A stretch of DNA of 64,000 bases from Leifsonia shinshuensis (GCF_014217625.1 NZ_CP043641.1:992001-1056000); one strand, 5' to 3'. Shown: positions 10,058-19,018, numbered from the stretch's first letter. The notes: generated by a model not told the origin, from the letters alone. A program made the numbers and translations.

Positions 10058-10633
10058 ATGACCCGAATCGTCTCCGGCTTCGCCGGCTCGCTGACGCTCC
10101 AGGTGCCGAAGTCGGGCACACGCCCCACCAGCGACCGCGTGCGCGAAGCGGTGTTCTCCGGGCTGGACGCGCGCGACGCGGTCCGCGGGGCGCACGTGCT
10201 CGACCTGTTCGCCGGCTCCGGCGCGCTCGGGCTGGAGGCCGCCAGCCGCGGGGCGTCCCGCGTGCTGCTGGTCGAGAAGTCGGCGGCGGCCGCGGCGATC
10301 TGCCGGCGGAACGCGCAGGCCGTGGTGCGCGCGGCGCCGAAGGACGCCCGGCCCGAGGTGGACGTGCGGGCGACGGCGGTCCTGCCGTACCTGGCGGCCG
10401 CCGGATCGTCCGCGGCGCGCTTCGATCTGGTGTTCGTCGACCCGCCCTACGACCTCCCCGACGCCGACCTGCTTGCCGTGCTCACCGCGCTCGTCCCACT
10501 GCTGACCGAGGACGCGCTCGTCTGCGTCGAGCGCAGCACCCGCGACGGCGCCCCCACCCTCCCCGGCCCCCTCACCCTGGACCGCACCCGCACCTACGGC
10601 GAAACCGCCGTCCACTACCTGTCCCCCGCCTGA
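10058..10633 (+). CDS. rsmD: 16S rRNA (guanine(966)-N(2))-methyltransferase
   Basis: SAM-dependent methyltransferase that modifies G966 of 16S rRNA. The 191-residue protein begins MTRIVSGFAGSLTLQVP. It has the RsmD signature RPTSDRVREAVFSGL, the SAM-binding VLDLFAGSGALGLEAASRG, and the catalytic VDPPYDLPD (DPPY, typical of amino-N-methylation). An ATG two codons earlier (10052) is in frame; I prefer 10058 because of the family N-terminus and the position of the TAGGCT box. In many actinobacteria rsmD lies next to recG and coaD, as here. Confidence 0.95.
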   Translation: MTRIVSGFAGSLTLQVPKSGTRPTSDRVREAVFSGLDARDAVRGAHVLDLFAGSGALGLEAASRGASRVLLVEKSAAAAAICRRNAQAVVRAAPKDARPEVDVRATAVLPYLAAAGSSAARFDLVFVDPPYDLPDADLLAVLTALVPLLTEDALVCVERSTRDGAPTLPGPLTLDRTRTYGETAVHYLSPA

Positions 10634-10723
10634 CCACCGCCACCGGAGGACTCCCGCCCTCCCCGGCCGTCGATCTCCTCCGCCGGCTGATCGCACCCGG
10701 CGTGTCGGGCCGGATCTCCTCCG

Positions 10724-11719
10724 TCAGCCGCTGTGGCCGTCCCACTCCAGATAGGGGTCCCAGCCGCCGCGCTCGTCGAAGGGGTGGCCGTCGACCAGGA
10801 GGCCGGCGCCCTTGCGGACCGTGCCGACGCGCCGGAAGCCGCCGGGCAGCTCCGTGTCCGGCGGGAAGCAGGCGAGGAGGCCGTGGTCCTCTCCCCCGGT
10901 CAGCGCGGTGAGCGGGTCGTCGCCGAGGGCGGCGCGATCGAGGTCGATGGCGACGCTGCTCGCTTCGGCCACCCGGCGGGCGTCGAGCGCGAGGCCGTCG
11001 CTCAGGTCGAGCATCGCGGTCGCGCCGGCGTCCGCGGCCAGGGGGCCGTCGGCGACGGGAGGCCGCGGCCGCAGCTGGGCGCCGACCAGGTCGGGATGCG
11101 CGGCGGCGACGGCCGCGAAGCGCTCGCGGTCGGGCACGCCGTCCACGTCGACGGCCTCCGCGAACAGCAGCCGGAGTCCCGCCGCCGCGGCGCCGAGCCG
11201 ACCGGAGACCGCCACCACGTCGCCAGGACGAGCGCCGCTCCGCAGCACAGGGCCGCGGCCCCGGAGGTCGCCGAACGCGGTCACCGCGAGCGTCAGCGTG
11301 TCCGAGGCCGACAGGTCGCCGCCGACCACGCCGCAGCCCGGCGCGAGCTCGGCGCACGCCGCGCGGAAGCCGTCCGCGATGTGCTCCAGCGCCGACACCG
11401 GGAGCGTCTGCGGCGCCGCGATCGCGACCACGAGCGCCGTCGGCACCGCGCCCATGGCGGCCACGTCCGACAGGTTGGTCGCCGCGGCCTTCCAGCCCAG
11501 GTCCTCCGGGGACGACCAGGCCAGCCGGAAGTCGGGGCCGTGCACCATCATGTCGGTGGTCACCACGAACCGGCCGTCCGGCGCCGCGAGCACCGCGGCG
11601 TCGTCACCGGGGCCGACGAGCGTCGCCGCCGACTCCGGCAGACGCGGGAAGATCCGCTTCAGCGCCTCCCGCTCGGACGCACCCGCGACGGTGTCGGCCG
11701 CGCTCCCAGAATCCACCAT
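10724..11719 (-). CDS. thiL: Thiamine-monophosphate kinase
   Basis: Phosphorylates thiamine monophosphate to thiamine pyrophosphate with ATP. 331 residues. The PurM-like fold is clear from LVGPGDDAAVLAAPDGRFVVT, the metal-binding DMMVHG, and the later DLSDGLALDARRVAEAS. The gene converges on rsmD (90 bp gap without an obvious terminator) and diverges from a lipoprotein gene 26 bp away. A TACCGT box 8 nt before the ATG suggests a leaderless mRNA. Confidence 0.96.
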   Translation of the reverse strand: MVDSGSAADTVAGASEREALKRIFPRLPESAATLVGPGDDAAVLAAPDGRFVVTTDMMVHGPDFRLAWSSPEDLGWKAAATNLSDVAAMGAVPTALVVAIAAPQTLPVSALEHIADGFRAACAELAPGCGVVGGDLSASDTLTLAVTAFGDLRGRGPVLRSGARPGDVVAVSGRLGAAAAGLRLLFAEAVDVDGVPDRERFAAVAAAHPDLVGAQLRPRPPVADGPLAADAGATAMLDLSDGLALDARRVAEASSVAIDLDRAALGDDPLTALTGGEDHGLLACFPPDTELPGGFRRVGTVRKGAGLLVDGHPFDERGGWDPYLEWDGHSG

Positions 11720-11727
11720 GACTCACA

Positions 11728-11737
11728 ACGGTAGCCT
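11728..11737. promoter_or_regulatory. Overlapping divergent -10 boxes between thiL and the DUF3515 lipoprotein gene
   Basis: In the 26-bp gap, TAGCCT (11732-11737, plus strand) lies 8 nt before the ATG at 11746. TACCGT (minus strand, 11733-11728) lies 8 nt before the thiL ATG at 11719. The two hexamers share 2 bp, so RNA polymerase probably cannot open both at once. Both transcripts would be leaderless. Confidence 0.45.
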
Positions 11738-11745
11738 GAATCCTG

Positions 11746-12261
11746 ATGTCCGCTCGCCGCTCCGCCCTCGCCCTCGTGCTCGCCGCCGCCGCGCTCGCCC
11801 TCGCCGGGTGCGCGCCCACGGTCTCCCTCGACCCGGGGGCGGACGCGAACAACCCCGGCTGCGCCGAGATCTCCGTCCGGCTCCCCGACTCGGTGGCCGA
11901 CAAGGACCGCCGCCAGACCGACGCGCAGGCGACAGGCGCCTGGGGCGACCCCGCCGCCGTGCTGCTGCGCTGCGGCGTCCCGCCGATCGGGCCGACGACG
12001 AAGCCGTGCGTGGATGTCAGCGGCGTCGACTGGGTGCTGATGTCCGACCCCGCCGCGAAGCAGGTCGTCTACCAGACCTTCGGCCGGACGCCGGCGACGG
12101 AGGTCATCATCGACCACGTCTCCGGAGCCTCCGACGCCGCCGTGCTGCCGGAGTTCGCCTCGGCGATCTCGAGCGTCAAGCAGACCGAGAAGTGTCTCTC
12201 CACGCTCGACACGACGCTCACGCCGCCGTCGGCGACGCCGAGCCCGACGCCCTCGCGCTGA
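11746..12261 (+). CDS. DUF3515 family lipoprotein
   Basis: Exported lipoprotein of 171 residues, function unknown. The N-terminus MSARRSALAL is basic then hydrophobic and ends in a lipobox, LALAGC, with the lipidated Cys at residue 22. The mature part matches the actinobacterial DUF3515 family, which typically lies beside thiL or ddl. It carries a Cys pair (PGCAEISVRLPDSV and LLRCGVPP) and ends in a Thr/Pro/Ser-rich tail. It diverges from thiL and converges on ddl; the long repeats at 12269-12477 fill that gap. Confidence 0.9.
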   Translation: MSARRSALALVLAAAALALAGCAPTVSLDPGADANNPGCAEISVRLPDSVADKDRRQTDAQATGAWGDPAAVLLRCGVPPIGPTTKPCVDVSGVDWVLMSDPAAKQVVYQTFGRTPATEVIIDHVSGASDAAVLPEFASAISSVKQTEKCLSTLDTTLTPPSATPSPTPSR

Positions 12262-12268
12262 CGCCGCA

Positions 12269-12477
12269 CATTCGTGCCGAATCTCGCGTTACGCGCTGCG
12301 ATTCACGACATTCGGCACGAATGGCCCCCGCGCAGTCACCGCTCACATTCGGCACGAATGTCGCGTTTCGCGCGCGCATTCGCGACATTCGGCACGAATC
12401 GCGAGGCGCAGGGCAGCTCACATTCGTGCTGAATGTCGCGTTTCGCGCGCGCATTCGCGACATTCGGCACGAATGTG
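12269..12477. repeat. Cluster of three long near-palindromic repeats in a convergent gap
   Basis: Three units share the core ATTCG-N3-CGAAT flanked by GTCGCG. Unit A (12269-12323) has perfect 14-bp arms CATTCGTGCCGAAT / ATTCGGCACGAATG. Unit B (12346-12399) has left and right copies of ATTCGGCACGAAT joined by GTCGCG...CGCGAC. Unit C has 22-bp arms (12419-12440 and 12456-12477) that match at 21 of 22 positions across a 15-nt GC-rich loop. The cluster fills the gap between the convergent lipoprotein gene and ddl. It has no T-run typical of an intrinsic terminator. A related pair lies at 62738-62799. Likely REP-like elements; bidirectional transcription blocking is possible. Confidence 0.85.
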
Positions 12478-12483
12478 GGGGGG

Positions 12484-13575
12484 CTACGCGCGCGCGATGG
12501 CCACCTGCAGGAGCTCGTCGATCAGCTCCGGGTAGGCCAGCCCCGACTCCTGCCAGCAGCGCGGGAACATCGAGATCGGCGTGAAGCCCGGCATCGTGTT
12601 GATCTCGTTGACCACGAAGCCGTCTTCGGTGAGGAAGAAGTCCACCCGGGACAGGCCCTCCGCGCCGATGGCGTCGAACGCCCGCACGCCCAGGTCGCGC
12701 ATCTCGGCCAGCTCGGCGTCGGTCAGTTCGGCCGGGCAGACCAGGTCGATGCCCGGAGCGTCCAGGTACTTGGCCGCGAAGTCGTAGAAGTCCCGGCCGG
12801 TGATGACGATCTCGCCTGCCACCGACGCACGCGCCGGCTGGCCCGGACGGCCGCCCAGCACCGCGATCTCCACCTCGCGTCCGACCACCGCGGACTCGAT
12901 CAGCACGCGGTCGTCCTCGGCGAGGGCGGTGTCGATCGCCGCTCCCAGGTCGTCCCACGAGGTGACCTTGGACACCCCGACGCTGGAGCCGGCCCGGGCG
13001 GGCTTCACGAACGCCGGGAGTCCGAGCAGCTCGGCCTCGCCGCGTACGGACTCGCGGTCGGTCGCCCACTGGTAGGCGGTCACGGTCTGCCACGGCGCGA
13101 CGGGGATGCCCGCCTGCTGCAGCACGGTCTTGGTGAAGTGCTTGTCCATGCCGAGCGCGCTCGCGAGCACGCCACTGCCGACGTACGGGAGGCCGACGAG
13201 CTCGAGCATGCCCTGGACCGTGCCGTCCTCGCCCCACGGGCCGTGCAGGATCGGGAACACGACATCTACCGCGCCGAGCGCCGACCGGGTGCCGTCGGCC
13301 GCGACCACGGACAGCTCGCGCGAGGTCGACGACTCCGGCCAGACGATGCGCGAACCGTTGTCCTCCACCTCCGGGAGGGCGTCCGCGTTCAGCGCGAAGC
13401 GCGCCGCGTCGTCCGGCTGCAGCGTGAAGGCGCCCTCGTGGGTGATGCCGACGGGGATGACGTCGTAGCGGTCACGGTCGATCGCCGCCAGGACTCCCGC
13501 CGCCGTCGCGCAGCTGATCGAATGCTCGCTTGAGCGACCTCCAAACAGAAGTGCGACTGCGACCTTGTCCGTCAT
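12484..13575 (-). CDS. ddl: D-alanine--D-alanine ligase
   Basis: ATP-grasp enzyme making D-Ala-D-Ala for peptidoglycan. 363 residues starting MTDKVAVALLFGGRSSEHS, the family N-terminus. The ATP-grasp parts are visible as ALGMDKHFTKTVLQQAG, PARAGSSVGVSKV and the metal-binding VNEINTMPGFT. The ATG at 13575 lies inside the 3' end of gpsA: the frames overlap by 104 bp, which is unusual and is reported as a finding. The neighbours gpsA and plsC make a compact envelope operon. Confidence 0.97.
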   Translation of the reverse strand: MTDKVAVALLFGGRSSEHSISCATAAGVLAAIDRDRYDVIPVGITHEGAFTLQPDDAARFALNADALPEVEDNGSRIVWPESSTSRELSVVAADGTRSALGAVDVVFPILHGPWGEDGTVQGMLELVGLPYVGSGVLASALGMDKHFTKTVLQQAGIPVAPWQTVTAYQWATDRESVRGEAELLGLPAFVKPARAGSSVGVSKVTSWDDLGAAIDTALAEDDRVLIESAVVGREVEIAVLGGRPGQPARASVAGEIVITGRDFYDFAAKYLDAPGIDLVCPAELTDAELAEMRDLGVRAFDAIGAEGLSRVDFFLTEDGFVVNEINTMPGFTPISMFPRCWQESGLAYPELIDELLQVAIARA

Positions 13576-14629
13576 CCGTTGTCCTCTCTCCCTGGGGTTC
13601 GTCGTCCTCGGTGGTCAGATGGGGCGCGATATCCTTCGGGTCGAGCGTCCCGGCGAGCACCTGGCTCACCTGGCGGACGATCGGCATGTCCACGCCGCGC
13701 TCCTCCGCGAGGCGGAGGATCGGCGCCACTGACGCAAGGCCCTCCGCGGTCTGGTTCATCTGCTTGACGACGTCGTTGAAGCTGTAGCCCTGCCCGAGCA
13801 GGCGCCCGGCGGTGTTGTTGCGGCTGAGCGGCGACTCGCACGTGGCGATCAGGTCGCCGAGGCCCGCGAGGCCGGAGAGCGTCACGGCTTCCGCGCCGTA
13901 CGCTACGGCGAAGTCGGTCATCTCGACCAGGCCGCGGGTGATGATGGACGCCTTGGTGTTCTCGCCGTAGCCGACGCCGTCCACGATGCCGATCGCCACC
14001 GCGATGAGGTTCTTCAGGACGCCGCCGAACTCCGTGCCGATGACGTCGGTGTTCACGAAGCTGCGGAAGTAGCGGTTGGTGGCGGCCATCGCCACGGCCT
14101 GCGCGGTCTCCAGGCTCTCCGAGGACACCACCGCGGCGGTCGGCTGCTCGCGCGCGATCTCCAGCGCGAGGTTCGGCCCGGACGCCACCGCGATCCGCTC
14201 GGCCTCGATCGGGAGGCCCTGCGCGATCACCTCGCTCATCCGCAGGCCGGTGCCCTTCTCCACGCCCTTCATCAGGCTCACGAGGATGGTCGACGGGCCG
14301 AGGTGCGGCGCGATGGCGTCCAGATTCGAGCGCAGCGTCTGGCTCGGGATCGACACGAACACCTGCTCGGCGCCGCGCATCGCCTCGCCGATGTGGGAGG
14401 TCGCCCGCAGGTTGCGCGGGAGGTTGATGCCCTCCAGGTAGTCGCTGTTGCGCTTGACCTCGTTGATCTCGCGCGCCACCTCCGGGCGGCGCGACCAGAG
14501 CACGACGTCGTTTCCGCCGTCGGCCAGGATCTTCGCGAAGGTCGTCCCCCAGCTTCCGGCGCCGAGGACGGCGATGCGGCGGGGAGGCGTAGTCGGTCGT
14601 GCGGCCGTCCGGCCTTTCCTGTCAGCCAT
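13472..14629 (-). CDS. gpsA: Glycerol-3-phosphate dehydrogenase [NAD(P)+]
   Basis: Reduces dihydroxyacetone phosphate to glycerol-3-phosphate for phospholipid synthesis. 385 residues. It begins with a basic extension, then IAVLGAGSWGTTFAKIL (Rossmann motif); EFGGVLKNLIAVAIGIVDG holds the catalytic Lys. The usual protein is about 330-345 residues; here the C-terminus runs on for about 40 residues that are Asp/Glu/Arg-rich and lie mostly inside ddl. In the third frame a TGA overlaps the ddl ATG (ATGA), so a one-base shift would give a normal-length protein. Upstream, its ATG overlaps the plsC stop by 8 bp. Confidence 0.95.
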   Translation of the reverse strand: MADRKGRTAARPTTPPRRIAVLGAGSWGTTFAKILADGGNDVVLWSRRPEVAREINEVKRNSDYLEGINLPRNLRATSHIGEAMRGAEQVFVSIPSQTLRSNLDAIAPHLGPSTILVSLMKGVEKGTGLRMSEVIAQGLPIEAERIAVASGPNLALEIAREQPTAAVVSSESLETAQAVAMAATNRYFRSFVNTDVIGTEFGGVLKNLIAVAIGIVDGVGYGENTKASIITRGLVEMTDFAVAYGAEAVTLSGLAGLGDLIATCESPLSRNNTAGRLLGQGYSFNDVVKQMNQTAEGLASVAPILRLAEERGVDMPIVRQVSQVLAGTLDPKDIAPHLTTEDDEPQGERTTDDGQGRSRTSVWRSLKRAFDQLRDGGGSPGGDRP

Positions 14630-15425
14630 CGAAGCGGCCGGTCTCCTTCTGGTTGTGCGCCGCCGGGTCCCAGCGGGTCTCGGGCGCCTTCTCGCCGCGC
14701 AGGTCCTCCAGCAGCGCGGTGATGGCGTTCATGATGACCTCGGTCGCCTCGGTGAGGGTCGCCTGGTCCAGGTTGCGGCCCCGGAACGCGGACAGGTCGA
14801 CCGGGTCGCCGACCTTGACCGCGATGGTCTTGCGCGGGAAGAAGCTGATCTTCTTGGCGTAGCGCGCCATGACCTGTTGGGTGCCCCAGTGCGCGATCGG
14901 GATGACGGGGAGGTCGTGCTCCAGCGCCATGCGGGCCGCGCCGGTCTTGCCGCGCATCGGCCACATGTCGGGGTCGCGGGTCAGCGAGCCCTCCGGGTAG
15001 ATGACGACGACCTTGCCGTCGTCCACGATCTTCTGCGCCTCGGCCAGCGGGGCCGCGCCGCGCCCCGACCCGCCGCGCGCGACCGGGACCTGCCCGGACT
15101 TGCGCAGGAACCACCCGGCGACGGGGACGCGGAACAGGCTCTCCTTGGCGAGGAACCGCGGCAGCCGCCCGAGTTTCCACACCACCATGCCGATCATCAC
15201 CGGGTCGATCTCGCTGTAGTGGTTCGGCGAGATGATGTAGGCGCCGTGCTTCGGCAGTTTCTGGCCGTCGGTGATCCGGAACCGGGCGAGCAGGCTCCCC
15301 AGCGGGACGATGAGGCCGGCCAGCACCCAGAAGATGGTGGGCCTGCTCTTCTCGGAGCGCTGACGAGCGGGCTTCGCGGGCGCGGACGCAGACGGGTTCA
15401 CGGGTTCATCGGGATGGGGCACCAT
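14622..15425 (-). CDS. plsC: 1-acyl-sn-glycerol-3-phosphate acyltransferase (PlsC-like)
   Basis: Acylates lysophosphatidic acid (or a related acceptor) in phospholipid synthesis. 267 residues. After a Ser/Ala/Lys-rich start there is one membrane segment (FWVLAGLIVPLGSLLA). The HX4D acyltransferase motif is NHYSEIDP, and YPEGSLTRDPDMWPMRGK is the acceptor-binding EGSR-type block. It sits between murA and gpsA; the product of GpsA feeds the same pathway. A GATAAT box just before the start suggests a nearly leaderless transcript, in which case the GTG one codon inside could be the real start. Confidence 0.93.
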   Translation of the reverse strand: MVPHPDEPVNPSASAPAKPARQRSEKSRPTIFWVLAGLIVPLGSLLARFRITDGQKLPKHGAYIISPNHYSEIDPVMIGMVVWKLGRLPRFLAKESLFRVPVAGWFLRKSGQVPVARGGSGRGAAPLAEAQKIVDDGKVVVIYPEGSLTRDPDMWPMRGKTGAARMALEHDLPVIPIAHWGTQQVMARYAKKISFFPRKTIAVKVGDPVDLSAFRGRNLDQATLTEATEVIMNAITALLEDLRGEKAPETRWDPAAHNQKETGRFDG

Positions 15426-15441
15426 CCCATTATCCAGGGCC

Positions 15442-16812
15442 TCAGCCCTCGAGGACGAAGTCCGCTCCGAGCAGTTCGAGCTTGGTGATGAACTTCTCGT
15501 ACCCGCGGCTGATGATGCCGACGTTGCTGACGGTCGAGCGTCCCTCAGCGGTCAGGGCCGCGATGAGGTGGCTGAAGCCGCCGCGCAGGTCGGGGATCTC
15601 GATGTCGGCGCCCTTCAGCTCGACCGGCCCCATGATCACCGCGGAGTGGTTAAAGTTGCGCTGGCCGAACCGGCAGGCGTGACCACCGAGGCACTCCTTG
15701 TGCACCTGGATCTTCGCGCCCATGTCGATCAGGGCGTCCGTGAAGCCGAACCGCTGCTCGTACACCGTCTCGTGCACGATGGACACGCCGTTCGCCTTGG
15801 CGAGGGCGACCACCAGCGGCTGCTGCCAGTCGGTCATGAAGCCGGGGTGCACGTCGGTCTCGATCACGACGGGCTTGAGCTCGCCTCCCGGGTGGAAGAA
15901 GCGGATGCCGTCGTCGTGGATCTCGAACGCGCCGCCGACCTTGCGGAAGACGTTGAGGAAGGTCAGCATCTCGGGCTGGCGGGCGCCGCCGACGTAGATG
16001 TCGCCGTTGGTGGCGAGGGCGGCAGCGGCCCAGCTCGCGGCCTCGTTGCGGTCGAACAGCGCGGTGTGGCTGTAGCCGACCAGCTTGTCGACGCCCTCGA
16101 TACGGATCACGCGGTCGGTGTCGACCGAGATGATCGCGCCCATCTTCTGCAGGACGTTGATCAGGTCCATGATCTCGGGCTCGATCGCCGCGCCCTTGAG
16201 CTCGGTGATGCCCTCCGCGCGGACCGCGGTGAGCAGCACCTGCTCGGTCGCGCCGACGCTCGGGTACGGCAGCTCCAGCTTGGCGCCATGCAGGCCCTCG
16301 GGGGCCGACATCCGGATGCCGCTCGGGAGCTTGTCGACCACGGCGCCGAACTTGCGCAGCACCTCGAGGTGGTAGTCGATCGGACGGTCGCCGATGCGGC
16401 AGCCGCCGAGGTCGGGGATGAACGCCTCGCCCAGGCGGTGCAGCAGCGGCCCGCAGAACAGGATCGGGATGCGGCTGGACCCGGCGTGCGCGTCGATGTC
16501 GGCCATGTGCGCCGACTCGACCGCGCTGGGGTCGAGCAGGAGCTCGCCCTCCTCCGCGCCGTCGGTGACCTTGACGCCGTGGACCTCGAGGAGGCCGCGG
16601 ACGACCCGGACATCGCTGATGTTCGGGACGTTCCGCAGCACGCTCGGGCCCTCGCCCAGGATGGCGGCGACCATCGCCTTGGTGACGAAGTTCTTGGCTC
16701 CGCGCACCTCGATGCGGCCCCGCAGAGGGATGCCGCCGTTGATCGTGATGCGGTCGGCCGTGAGGCCGACGTGGGCGCCTGCCGCCTGGGAGTCCTGAAG
16801 AAGCGAGTTCAA
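15442..16812 (-). CDS. murA: UDP-N-acetylglucosamine 1-carboxyvinyltransferase
   Basis: First committed step of peptidoglycan synthesis: adds enolpyruvate from PEP to UDP-GlcNAc. 456 residues with the EPSP-synthase-like double fold. [13 protein letters not shown] near the N-terminus carries the substrate-binding Lys-Asn pair. C138 in [15 protein letters not shown] is the Cys that fosfomycin alkylates in sensitive enzymes, so this one has the sensitive-type residue. The protein is longer than the E. coli enzyme (about 420) because of an N-terminal extension and short inserts. Its ATG lies 4 bp inside the end of leuD. Confidence 0.96.
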   Translation of the reverse strand: MNSLLQDSQAAGAHVGLTADRITINGGIPLRGRIEVRGAKNFVTKAMVAAILGEGPSVLRNVPNISDVRVVRGLLEVHGVKVTDGAEEGELLLDPSAVESAHMADIDAHAGSSRIPILFCGPLLHRLGEAFIPDLGGCRIGDRPIDYHLEVLRKFGAVVDKLPSGIRMSAPEGLHGAKLELPYPSVGATEQVLLTAVRAEGITELKGAAIEPEIMDLINVLQKMGAIISVDTDRVIRIEGVDKLVGYSHTALFDRNEAASWAAAALATNGDIYVGGARQPEMLTFLNVFRKVGGAFEIHDDGIRFFHPGGELKPVVIETDVHPGFMTDWQQPLVVALAKANGVSIVHETVYEQRFGFTDALIDMGAKIQVHKECLGGHACRFGQRNFNHSAVIMGPVELKGADIEIPDLRGGFSHLIAALTAEGRSTVSNVGIISRGYEKFITKLELLGADFVLEG

Positions 16813-17408
16813 ATTTTCACCGGGAGTGTCTTGGGCCGCCAGCTTGCGCGAGCGGCTTCGTATTCGGAGATGCGCGCCTCGTCGCGCAGGGTCAGAGCGA
16901 TGTCGTCCAACCCTTCGAGCAAACGCCAGCGAGTGTAGTCGTCGATGTCGAAAGACACCTGGACCCCACCGACGATCGCAGTCTTGGCAACCAGATCCAC
17001 CGTCGCGGATATTCCCGGCTCGGCCTCGATGGCCGCCCAGAGACGCTCGGCGTCCTCCTCCGTGATGATGCCGGTGAGCAGGCCCTGCTTGCCCGAGTTG
17101 CCCCGGAAGATGTCCGCGAACCGGGGGCTCAGGACGACCTGGAAGCCGTAGTCGCGCAGCGCCCAGACGGCGTGCTCCCGCGAGGAGCCTGTGCCGAAGT
17201 CGGGGCCGGCCACGAGGACGCGCGCGCCCTGGTAGGCCTCCTGGTTGAGGATGAACTCAGGATCCTTGCGCCACTCGTGGAAGAGCGCGTCGTCGAAGCC
17301 GGTCTTGGTGACCCGCTTGAGGAAGACGGCCGGGATGATCTGGTCGGTGTCGACGTTGGAGCGGCGGAAGGGCACGGCCACACCGGTGACGGTCTCGAAC
17401 TTCTCCAT
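16809..17408 (-). CDS. leuD: 3-isopropylmalate dehydratase small subunit
   Basis: Small (swivelling) subunit of isopropylmalate isomerase in leucine synthesis; pairs with LeuC. 199 residues starting [26 protein letters not shown], where the NVDTDQI block is the family's hallmark. [17 protein letters not shown] is the substrate-binding loop. The ATG at 17408 shares one base with the leuC stop (TGATG), so the subunits are translated in step. I chose this start over longer readings because it gives the family N-terminus. Confidence 0.97.
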   Translation of the reverse strand: MEKFETVTGVAVPFRRSNVDTDQIIPAVFLKRVTKTGFDDALFHEWRKDPEFILNQEAYQGARVLVAGPDFGTGSSREHAVWALRDYGFQVVLSPRFADIFRGNSGKQGLLTGIITEEDAERLWAAIEAEPGISATVDLVAKTAIVGGVQVSFDIDDYTRWRLLEGLDDIALTLRDEARISEYEAARASWRPKTLPVKI

Positions 17409-18904
17409 CAGGCGCCCACCTTCTCTCCGGTCGACGTATCGACATCGTCGTGCTCCAGGTCCCACGGGCTGGAGAGCGTGCCGCGGATGGCCGTGGCCGC
17501 CGCGACCAGCGGCGACACCAGGTGGGTGCGGCCGCCCTTGCCCTGCCTGCCCTCGAAGTTCCGGTTGGAGGTGGAGGCGCAGCGCTCCCCCGGCGCGAGC
17601 TGGTCGGGGTTCATGCCCAGGCACATCGAGCAGCCGGCGAACCGCCACTCGGCGCCGAACTCCTCGACGATCTTGTCGATGCCCTCGGCCTCGGCCTCGA
17701 TGCGCACGCGGGCACTGCCCGGCACGACCATGACGCGGACGCCGTCCGCCTTCTTCTGCCCCTTGATGACGGAGGCGAAGGCGCGGAGGTCCTCGATGCG
17801 GCTGTTGGTGCACGAGCCCATGAACACGGCGTCGACCGGGATGCTCTTCATCGGCGTGCCCGGGGCCAGGTCCATGTACTCCAGCGCGCGCTCGGCGGCG
17901 GCGCGGGCGTTCGGCTCGGCGATCGCGGCGGGGTCGGGGACGGCCTGGCTGAGCGAGACGCCCTGGCCGGGGTTGGTGCCCCAGGTCACGAACGGCTCGA
18001 TCGCGGCGGCGTCGAGGTAGACCTCGGCGTCGAAGACCGCGTCGTCGTCCGTGGCGAGCGTGTCCCAGTAGGCGACAGCGTCGTCCCAGTCGGCGCCCTC
18101 CGGCGCGTGCGGACGGCCCTTCAGGTACGCGTAGGTGGTCTCGTCGGGCGCGACCATGCCGGCGCGTGCGCCCGCCTCGATCGACATGTTGCAGATCGTC
18201 ATGCGGCCCTCCATGGAGAGCGCGCGGATGGCGCTGCCGCGGTACTCGAGCACGTAGCCCTGCCCGCCGCCGGTGCCGATCTTCGCGATGACCGCGAGGA
18301 TGATGTCCTTCGCCGTCACGCCGGGGCGCAGCTCGCCCTCGACCGTGATGGCCATGGTCTTGAACGGCTTGAGCGGCAGCGTCTGCGTGGCGAGCACGTG
18401 CTCGACCTCGCTGGTGCCGATCCCGAACGCCATCGCGCCGAACGCGCCGTGCGTGGAGGTGTGCGAGTCGCCGCAGACGACCGTGATGCCCGGCATGGTG
18501 AGGCCGAGCTGCGGGCCGACGACGTGCACGATGCCCTGCTCGACGTCGCCGAGCGAGTGCAGCCGGACGCCGAACTCCTCGGCGTTGCGGCGCAGCGTCT
18601 CGATCTGCGTGCGGCTGGTCAGGTCGGCGATGGGCCGGTCGATGCCGATGGTCGGCGTGTTGTGGTCCTCGGTCGCGATGGTGAGGTCGGGGCGGCGGAC
18701 CGGGCGCCCTGCCATGCGCAGGCCGTCGAACGCCTGTGGGCTGGTCACCTCGTGGACGAGGTGGAGGTCGATGTAGATCAGGTCGGGCGAGCCGTCCTCA
18801 CCCTTCACGACCAGGTGGTCTCGCCACACCTTCTCCGCCAAAGTCAGCGGCCTGTGCGGGGTCAACGGACTGTGCGGGGTCAGCGGACTGTGCTGCGTCG
18901 TCAT
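17408..18904 (-). CDS. leuC: 3-isopropylmalate dehydratase large subunit
   Basis: Aconitase-family [4Fe-4S] enzyme that converts 2- to 3-isopropylmalate together with LeuD. 498 residues. The cluster-binding cysteines are in [15 protein letters not shown] and [12 protein letters not shown]. The N-terminus carries a low-complexity insert (HSPLTP repeated, residues about 5-20) before the family's TLAEKVW. A ribosome binding site AAGGAG lies before the ATG at 18904. A leucine leader peptide and hairpin occupy the upstream 115 bp. Confidence 0.97.
   Translation of the reverse strand: MTTQHSPLTPHSPLTPHRPLTLAEKVWRDHLVVKGEDGSPDLIYIDLHLVHEVTSPQAFDGLRMAGRPVRRPDLTIATEDHNTPTIGIDRPIADLTSRTQIETLRRNAEEFGVRLHSLGDVEQGIVHVVGPQLGLTMPGITVVCGDSHTSTHGAFGAMAFGIGTSEVEHVLATQTLPLKPFKTMAITVEGELRPGVTAKDIILAVIAKIGTGGGQGYVLEYRGSAIRALSMEGRMTICNMSIEAGARAGMVAPDETTYAYLKGRPHAPEGADWDDAVAYWDTLATDDDAVFDAEVYLDAAAIEPFVTWGTNPGQGVSLSQAVPDPAAIAEPNARAAAERALEYMDLAPGTPMKSIPVDAVFMGSCTNSRIEDLRAFASVIKGQKKADGVRVMVVPGSARVRIEAEAEGIDKIVEEFGAEWRFAGCSMCLGMNPDQLAPGERCASTSNRNFEGRQGKGGRTHLVSPLVAAATAIRGTLSSPWDLEHDDVDTSTGEKVGA
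18847..18897 (-). repeat. 18-bp tandem repeat inside the leuC start
   Basis: About 2.7 imperfect copies of an 18-bp unit encode the repeated HSPLTP / HRPLTL stretch at LeuC residues 4-21. It is a short in-frame slippage-type repeat that lengthens the N-terminus before the conserved part of LeuC. Confidence 0.7.
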
Positions 18905-18950
18905 CTCGGTACTCCTTGAGCTTCGTTTACGGATCAGCCGTCGACGGACT

Positions 18951-18989
18951 CCGCGGCGAGGGTGGCCTGAGGACTAGGACTCGCCGCGG
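18951..18989 (-). promoter_or_regulatory. Attenuator hairpin between leuL and leuC
   Basis: Perfect 10-bp stem: CCGCGGCGAG (18989-18980 in minus-strand reading) pairs with CTCGCCGCGG (18960-18951), loop 19 nt. The 5' arm is part of the leader peptide coding region (codons R-R-G-E) just after its four Leu codons, and the leader's stop lies in the loop. A ribosome stalled on the Leu codons would cover the 5' arm and prevent the stem. No T-run follows, so it may act as a Rho-type or translational block rather than a classic terminator. A second palindrome, CCGTCGACGG, lies at 18939-18948. Confidence 0.7.
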
Positions 18990-19018
18990 CGGCTAAGGAG
19001 GAGCAGACCCGCGAACAC
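18974..19018 (-). CDS. leuL: Leucine leader peptide
   Basis: A 14-codon reading frame starting with GTG and ending TAG encodes (M)FAGLLLLSRRGES. Four consecutive Leu codons (CTG CTC CTC CTT) sit at positions 5-8. A GAGAG stretch precedes the GTG, and an in-frame TAG lies just upstream, so the frame cannot be longer. It lies 69 bp before leuC and overlaps the attenuator stem. Leader peptides rich in the regulated amino acid are the known mechanism of leucine attenuation in enterobacteria; the same mode here is inferred from the layout. Confidence 0.8.
   Translation of the reverse strand: MFAGLLLLSRRGES

Noticed and set aside
10634..10723. Terminator between rsmD and thiL
   Set aside because: GC-rich with short self-complementary parts, but no convincing stem with T-run.
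12269..12477. Possible CRISPR array
   Set aside because: Only a few copies in mixed orientation, no uniform spacers and no cas genes.
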